Shown: positions 6,082 to 10,223 of the stretch, one piece after another
Position numbering within the stretch: position 1 is the first letter of the stretch
Layout: each line of letters begins with the position of its first letter
Assembly (NCBI GenBank): GCA_049317725.1
Contig: JBMOHS010000142.1
Span: 1-10,223, forward strand
Direction: 5' to 3'
Length of the DNA stretch: 10,223 bases
From: CAIOZW01 sp049317725
GTDB lineage: Bacteria; Acidobacteriota; Blastocatellia; RBC074
Notes under the pieces: model-generated
The model's database searches: none
The model's input: only the letters and a program-made list of their open reading frames with translations
What the model was told of the DNA's origin: nothing
Program-made: the position numbers and the translations under genes

Positions 6082-7883
6082 TGCTGATTCTCCTCGCCTC
6101 CTGGGCCGTCATTCTGATTCCCTCGCTGCTGGTCGGGTTGCGGATCCTTCCGCAGCCAGCGGACGGGAAGATGCTTCCTGGGGATCGGTGGGTGATTGCC
6201 GTTTGGATGGGGGTCTTGGCGCTCGCCGTGGGGCTGATGGGGGTGGCACTCTTTGTGCCATTGCGGCCCATCGTGGTGGGATCGTTCCTGACCGTCGCGA
6301 CCCTTCTTACCGCTTCTTCGTCAGAGACCCGCCAAGTGGTTCGGAAGGACCTGCGACGCTTGTCGTGGAGACACCTGCTGGTTGCATCTGCATTGCTCTT
6401 GATGATGGCTTGGACCTGCAGCCGTGAGGTCACCCTCTTTGACACGGGGCTCTACCATGCCCAGATGCTCAAGCTGCAGCGGGAATATGGAACGATTGCG
6501 GGTGGGGCGTTGCTCCATCATCGTTTTGGATATAACTCGTCGTGGTTTTCCTTTGGGAGTGTCTTTCCAGCTCAGACCCTCGGGGGAATGGTTGGCTGGG
6601 TGAGTCTGCTTCATCTGGCGGGACTGTGGAGACGAATCCGAGCCCGCCGTGGGGAGACTTCGGATTGGTTTGCCGCCATCGCCTATTCACTGGTTCTTCC
6701 CATCCTCTTGCTGGATGGCGGATTGATGATCTCTCCTTCCCCAGACACTCCCGCAGCGTTGGTGATCGTCATCGTGGCTTGGTGGGGAATGATCGACCCA
6801 CCCAACCGCTCGGGGAGGCTGCTGCTGGCACTGTTGGCGTTCTCGGTCAAACTGAGCTTGTTGCCAGTCTTGGTGATAGGACTGATAGGACGAATAGGAC
6901 CAATAGGACGGATAGCACGAATAGGTCGGATGAGGCCTGTAGGTCTGATCAGAATAATGGGTTCGATACTGCAGTTGAGAACCAATGGTCCGATTGGGCC
7001 TATCCTTCCTATCATTCCTATCCTGACCTCTTATAGATCGTCAGGGTGCCCGCTCTACCCATCTCCGATGGGGTGTCTGCCCTCGCTGCCGTGGGCCGTG
7101 CTTCCCGAGGAAGTCGCGGCGATCCAACGGATGACCATCGACTACGCGCGGGATGGGGGACGCAATCTCCCTGATTATGATTTTTGGACTTGGTTTCCAC
7201 GTTCCTTCATCGACCCATATACCGGAAGTCTCTCTTCAGCAGCTCTCCTTGTCGTTGTCTCATTGGTAGCCATCGGCTTGTTTCTCTGGGAAGGGCAGCG
7301 ACAACCTCGATTCTGGAGAAGCGGAAGTGTTCCGGTGGTCCTGGCAGTGACCGGACTGCTCTATACCTTCATGACGGCCCCCAGCCTGCGATTTTCGATC
7401 GGATACCTCGCCATTCTGCCCGCGCTTCTCCTCGCCTACTGGCGGAAGGTTGCCTCCCCCTTGATGGGGATTCTCCCGTTGGCATTGATTCTGCTGGTTC
7501 CGTATGTCGAACTCCCGGCACGCCCGTTCCGACTGGGTCTGCTTCTGATCTCGGTTGTCTGGTATGGAGCACTTCTCTGGCGAGGAGCGACCGGACCACG
7601 CTGGATCTTTCACCTCGTCGGGATCAGCGCGATCCTCCCCAGCCTGCTCACCTCGCCAGGGGCCTTCATTCGGCCCAGACCACTCCAGGTCCCGGGGAAA
7701 GAGTCGCTCGCCGTTCGACCGCTCCCGGGAGGAGGGAGCGTCTACCTCACCTCATATGGGCCCCTGGCGAACCAGTGCTGGGACGCTCCGCTGCCTTGCA
7801 CTCCTGAGAACCCTTCGCCAAATCTGCGCCTCCTCCACCCTGAAGCAGGAGTCAGAGGTGGGTTTCAATGGATCAGACCATGA
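6081..7883 (+). CDS. Large multi-pass membrane protein, LIC_10190-like, with internal repeat-derived segment
   Basis: A 600-residue integral membrane protein with about a dozen hydrophobic segments, the first at residues 1-20. Recognisable points are LFDTGLYHAQML (D121, Y125, H126) in the first large loop, SGCPLYPSP (about 321-329), PWAVLPEEVAA shortly after, and the C-terminal NQCWDAPLPCTPE with NPSPNLRLL. From memory these match membrane proteins of polysaccharide loci annotated as LIC_10190 family; their biochemical role is not established, and a GT-C-like or polymerase role is plausible. Between VKLSLLPVLVIGL and SGCPLYPSP the expected hydrophobic stretch is replaced or interrupted by low-complexity I-G-R/P sequence (residues about 266-317) encoded by 9-bp repeats. 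The repeat length is a multiple of three, so the frame stays open, but whether the protein still folds is uncertain. The ATG shares one base with the upstream stop; the 3' end overlaps the next gene by 16 bases. Confidence 0.75.
   Translation: MLILLASWAVILIPSLLVGLRILPQPADGKMLPGDRWVIAVWMGVLALAVGLMGVALFVPLRPIVVGSFLTVATLLTASSSETRQVVRKDLRRLSWRHLLVASALLLMMAWTCSREVTLFDTGLYHAQMLKLQREYGTIAGGALLHHRFGYNSSWFSFGSVFPAQTLGGMVGWVSLLHLAGLWRRIRARRGETSDWFAAIAYSLVLPILLLDGGLMISPSPDTPAALVIVIVAWWGMIDPPNRSGRLLLALLAFSVKLSLLPVLVIGLIGRIGPIGRIARIGRMRPVGLIRIMGSILQLRTNGPIGPILPIIPILTSYRSSGCPLYPSPMGCLPSLPWAVLPEEVAAIQRMTIDYARDGGRNLPDYDFWTWFPRSFIDPYTGSLSSAALLVVVSLVAIGLFLWEGQRQPRFWRSGSVPVVLAVTGLLYTFMTAPSLRFSIGYLAILPALLLAYWRKVASPLMGILPLALILLVPYVELPARPFRLGLLLISVVWYGALLWRGATGPRWIFHLVGISAILPSLLTSPGAFIRPRPLQVPGKESLAVRPLPGGGSVYLTSYGPLANQCWDAPLPCTPENPSPNLRLLHPEAGVRGGFQWIRP
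6875..6955 (+). repeat. Degenerate 9-bp tandem repeat inside a coding region
   Basis: About nine consecutive 9-bp units, decaying from left to right: GATAGGACT, GATAGGACG, AATAGGACC, AATAGGACG, GATAGCACG, AATAGGTCG, GATGAGGCC, TGTAGGTCT, GATCAGAAT. The first four or five are clear, the last three are weak. In the reading frame of the surrounding gene the units encode I-G-R, I-G-P and similar triplets. No frame is closed by the repeat itself, so overlapping frames on both strands also stay open through it. Similar 9-bp families based on ATAGGAC are, to my recollection, found mostly between genes in diverse bacteria. Confidence 0.85.
6987..7030 (-). repeat. Inverted copy of the 9-bp repeat
   Basis: Read on the minus strand this stretch gives units ATAGGAATG, ATAGGAAGG, ATAGGCCCA and ATCGGACC, the same 9-bp family as 6875-6955 but in opposite orientation. 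On the plus strand it reads as repeated CCTATC(C/A)TT-like units and encodes GPIGPILPIIPILTS (residues 303-317). The two arms are separated by about 31 bases, so an imperfect hairpin can form in the DNA or the transcript. Confidence 0.75.
7855..7860 (+). promoter_or_regulatory. Ribosome binding site deciding the start of the GT39-like gene
   Basis: GAGGTG lies 7 bases before ATG 7868, within the end of the preceding gene. It favours ATG 7868 over the in-frame ATG 7880, which has the tidier ATGA overlap with the upstream stop but no good Shine-Dalgarno. Confidence 0.55.
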
Positions 7884-9553
7884 CCAACCCGATCCTGCGA
7901 CTCAAACAGGCGCTCAAATCACGATTGATAGGAAAGTTCGATCGTCATTCCTTTCTGTTGATGGCCATAATTGCCGTCACCTTGCTCAGATTGATCGACC
8001 ATTATCGGGTGACCTCGGCAACATATGACGAATCCTGCCACATTGCCGCTGGAATGGAGCTGGTTGATCAGGGAAAGTATACCTATGACATCCACCATCC
8101 TCCGTTGGCAAGGGTTGTACCTGCTCTCCCCCTCTACCTGAAAGGGATACGATCGTTTGGTTTGAAAAATTGCATCGAAGAGGGAAATGCCATTCTTCGC
8201 TCCACGGGCAGTCCGCACCTCAACCTGACCCTGGCACGAATGGGGAGCCTTCTTTTCCTCCTCTTGGCTGCCTGGATCGTCTATCTCTGGTCTTGTCGCT
8301 GGTTCTCGAGGCGGACTGGTCTGCTTGCCTTGGTGATTCTACTCAATCTTCCGCCGGTGATCGGGCATGGCAGTTTGGCCGCGCTCGACGTCCCAGGGGC
8401 GGCAGGCCTTCTGACCGCCAGCTATTTGATCCTGCGCTGGTTGGAAAAGCCTACGACAAGTGGCTGGATTTGGATGAGTTTTGGGATCGTACTGGCTGTT
8501 CTGACCAAGTTTTCGAATATCGTCTTTCTTCCCTTGACCATCCTCGCGATTGTCGTAGTCTATTTGATGAGAGGAAGGACCGCACTGCAAGACCTGTGTT
8601 GGGTGAGGAAAGTTCGTCTTCGACAATCGATTGCCAGCCTTTTCCTCGTTTTTTTGTTGATTCCAGTCTGCTACCGTTTCTATACGACGGTCGTCATCCC
8701 CCCATCAGGAACTGACCAATTTGTTGGTCGTGTATTCCCCCCAGAGAGCCTGCTTCACAAGACGGCGGTTCACTTGATCGAGACCCCAACACCCTGGCAT
8801 CCGTTTGTCACAGGTATTTACTTTGTCGATGCTCACAACCGAGTGGGACACGACGGTTATCTGTTGGGGGAGTTTCGCCGTCACGGGTGGTGGTACTTCT
8901 TTCTGGTCGTCTTACTGGTAAAGACTCCGCTCGGCGTGTTGCTGGGAACTCCCTTGCTACTCTGGAGGGGGAGAGACCATTCCGTCTTTAACCACGCGCA
9001 TTTTTGTCGGATCGCACCGATCTTAATCCTTCTCTTCTGCCTATTGGTCAACATCAACAATGGGGTGCGGCACATTCTTGTCTTATATTTCTTTGGGTCA
9101 ATCGCCCTCGCTGACGTCCTGGTCCAGTGGTGGGACCGAGGCGGATCTCGTCAGTGGGCAGTCAAGGGCCTACTGCTGCTCTTGTTGACTGAATCGATTT
9201 TCGCCCATCCTTTTTATGTTGGTCATTTCAATCTGCTGGCAGGAAAGAGTCCAGAACGAATCCTGGCAGATTCGGACCTCGATTGGGGCCAGGATCTGCT
9301 CCACCTCCGAAGGTACCTCGAGGAGCACAATCTGAGCAATGTCGAGATTGTCTATTTTGGCACGGCGCCGGTCGACGAGATCATTCCGGAACGGCATCGA
9401 CGCCCACGATCCGATGCGAAGGAGAAGTACCTCGCGATCAGCCTGCGCTACCTCTATCTGGAGAACGCGAGACAAGGGCTCTTTCAGGATCTTATGCAAC
9501 GAGATCCAATTGCACGGATTGGCAGTTCCATCGTTCTCTATCGCATCCGGTGA
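7868..9553 (+). CDS. GT39/PMT-like membrane glycosyltransferase (GT-C)
   Basis: A 561-residue multi-pass protein of the dolichyl/polyprenyl-phosphate-mannose type GT-C superfamily, expected to transfer a sugar from a polyprenyl-phosphate carrier on the periplasmic side of the membrane. After the first helix (about 29-46) comes TYDESCHIAAG with the D54-E55 pair typical of the catalytic first loop, then HHPPLARVV (76-84), a hallmark of GT39-like bacterial proteins. Around ten helices follow; VNINNGVRHILVLYFF precedes the last membrane part, and the C-terminal domain contains HFNLLAG and ADSDLDWGQDL (467-477), a strongly conserved segment in this subgroup. The length is usual for the family. It overlaps the preceding gene by 16 bases. 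A role in protein glycosylation rather than glycan assembly cannot be excluded, but the neighbours favour the polysaccharide locus. Confidence 0.85.
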   Translation: MDQTMTNPILRLKQALKSRLIGKFDRHSFLLMAIIAVTLLRLIDHYRVTSATYDESCHIAAGMELVDQGKYTYDIHHPPLARVVPALPLYLKGIRSFGLKNCIEEGNAILRSTGSPHLNLTLARMGSLLFLLLAAWIVYLWSCRWFSRRTGLLALVILLNLPPVIGHGSLAALDVPGAAGLLTASYLILRWLEKPTTSGWIWMSFGIVLAVLTKFSNIVFLPLTILAIVVVYLMRGRTALQDLCWVRKVRLRQSIASLFLVFLLIPVCYRFYTTVVIPPSGTDQFVGRVFPPESLLHKTAVHLIETPTPWHPFVTGIYFVDAHNRVGHDGYLLGEFRRHGWWYFFLVVLLVKTPLGVLLGTPLLLWRGRDHSVFNHAHFCRIAPILILLFCLLVNINNGVRHILVLYFFGSIALADVLVQWWDRGGSRQWAVKGLLLLLLTESIFAHPFYVGHFNLLAGKSPERILADSDLDWGQDLLHLRRYLEEHNLSNVEIVYFGTAPVDEIIPERHRRPRSDAKEKYLAISLRYLYLENARQGLFQDLMQRDPIARIGSSIVLYRIR

Positions 9554-9565
9554 GAGGTCCGCATT

Positions 9566-9576
9566 GGGAGGGAAGG
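9566..9576 (+). promoter_or_regulatory. Strong purine-rich ribosome binding site
   Basis: GGGAGGGAAGG in the only sizeable gap (9554-9580, 27 bases) ends 4 bases before ATG 9581, with its GGAGGG core 8 bases away. It marks the start of the GT25 gene and shows that this gene is translated independently rather than by stop/start overlap. Confidence 0.65.
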
Positions 9577-9580
9577 TCCG

Positions 9581-10223
9581 ATGAAAGTCCTGGTGATCAA
9601 CCTTCGACGATCTCATCAGCGACGAGAACGGATGATCGAACAGTTGAATCGATTACAACTCGACTGGGAGTTGGTCGAGGCGATCGATGCCCAATCGTTG
9701 ACCGACCAACAGCTTGCCAGCCACTGTGCCCCGATGTCGACCGAGATGCGGCAGCGTTATTTGACTCGAGGCGCGATTGGGTGTGCACTAAGCCACATCA
9801 AAGCTTTGCAAATAATCTTAATGAGAGGCTACGAACGGGCCTGTATTCTCGAGGATGACCTTCTCCTGCCAGAAGATTTTCCTTCAATTCTCACAGAAAT
9901 GGAGACACTTGTTGCGCAATCTGAAGTCATCCTGCTCTACTGGCTCTCCTTCGAAATGCAGACCTTTGATCGTCAGACTGCATTGCACCTCAAGTGTGGA
10001 CAGGTGTTGGCCAGTTCCGGCAATGCGGATCGATTGCTGAGTGCAGTGGGCTACGTGGTTTCTGCGAATTCAGCAGCCAAGATCAGCGAATCCAATCAAC
10101 CAGTTCGTGTCACCGCCGACAGTTGGGGATATTTTTTGTCGATGGGGGCAATTGACCGGATCCGTTGCCTTGTGCCATCTCCGATTCAACTGGCTCCAGG
10201 TCCATCGGATATTCAGTTGCGCA
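9581..10223 (+). CDS. Family-25 glycosyltransferase, N-terminal part (3' end outside window)
   Basis: The frame is open from ATG 9581 to the right edge (214 complete codons) with no stop, so the gene continues beyond the window. The start MKVLVINLRRSHQRRERM is the standard opening of GT25 (LPS biosynthesis, LgtB/LpsA-like) enzymes, followed by ELVEAIDAQSL, then GAIGCALSHIKAL (from G64) and ACILEDD (E91, D92, D93), the metal/donor-binding acidic motif of the family. Next, AVGYVVSANSAAKI corresponds to the usual Y-x-(I/V)-S-x-x-(A/G)-A-x-x-(L/I) segment. GT25 enzymes are typically around 250 residues, so most of the protein is present. It would add a sugar, often galactose in characterised members, to a lipid-linked or LPS saccharide; the specificity here is unknown. 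GC is lower than at the left end of the window (25 of 60 in 9841-9900). Confidence 0.87.
   Translation, partial: MKVLVINLRRSHQRRERMIEQLNRLQLDWELVEAIDAQSLTDQQLASHCAPMSTEMRQRYLTRGAIGCALSHIKALQIILMRGYERACILEDDLLLPEDFPSILTEMETLVAQSEVILLYWLSFEMQTFDRQTALHLKCGQVLASSGNADRLLSAVGYVVSANSAAKISESNQPVRVTADSWGYFLSMGAIDRIRCLVPSPIQLAPGPSDIQLR

Noticed and set aside
6683..7015. A minus-strand frame whose product contains IGRIGPIGP and IRPIRAIRPIG repeats.
   Set aside because: The repeat has no stop codon in any frame, so an open antisense frame arises automatically. No start signal or domain supports it.
6875..7030. The repeats as a CRISPR array.
   Set aside because: Units are 9 bp, contiguous and degenerate, with no spacers, and they are translated within a gene.
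6875..7030. A transposon or insertion sequence inside the membrane protein gene.
   Set aside because: There is no transposase, no defined terminal inverted repeats with a target duplication, and the foreign-looking stretch is only about 150 bases of short repeat.
9554..9580. A promoter or terminator in the largest gap.
   Set aside because: The 27 bases hold a ribosome binding site but no hairpin with a T-run and no room for a -35/-10 pair.

Overview
The window is a single, tightly packed, plus-strand polysaccharide-assembly gene cluster of the exopolysaccharide / O-antigen type from a GC-rich bacterium. It holds nine genes, all in one direction. The first is cut by the left edge and the last by the right edge. 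I see no promoter, terminator, RNA gene, transposase or CRISPR array. The largest gap between genes is 27 bases, and most neighbours overlap by 1, 4 or 16 bases. This is therefore an internal slice of a longer operon. The phylum cannot be fixed from the sequence.

Layout: (1) 3-593, 3' part of a family-2 glycosyltransferase (GT2); (2) 605-1627, a membrane-anchored GT2; (3) 1639-2913, a family-4 glycosyltransferase (GT4); (4) 2910-4220, a multi-pass membrane protein resembling GT-C enzymes or polysaccharide polymerases; (5) 4217-5359, a second GT4; (6) 5359-6081, a left-handed beta-helix (hexapeptide-repeat) acyltransferase; (7) 6081-7883, a large multi-pass membrane protein resembling the LIC_10190-type family of polysaccharide loci; (8) 7868-9553, a GT39/PMT-like GT-C membrane glycosyltransferase; (9) 9581-10223, 5' part of a family-25 glycosyltransferase (GT25).

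A plausible division of labour, inferred from families only: the soluble or peripheral GT2, GT4 and GT25 enzymes build an oligosaccharide on a lipid carrier at the inner face of the cytoplasmic membrane. The acyltransferase decorates a sugar. The three large membrane proteins use polyprenyl-linked sugars or act in polymerisation or other steps at the periplasmic face. No flippase, export protein, chain-length regulator or nucleotide-sugar synthesis gene lies inside the window.

Two features go beyond an ordinary cluster. First, gene 7 carries a degenerate 9-bp tandem repeat (consensus close to ATAGGACNR) and, about 30 bases later, an inverted copy of the same repeat. Both are read in frame, and they sit where the family would be expected to have a transmembrane segment. 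Second, gene 5 changes base composition and codon choice abruptly near position 4820-4830, at the boundary between the two lobes of its GT-B fold. That is the pattern expected of a recombinant (domain-swapped) glycosyltransferase.
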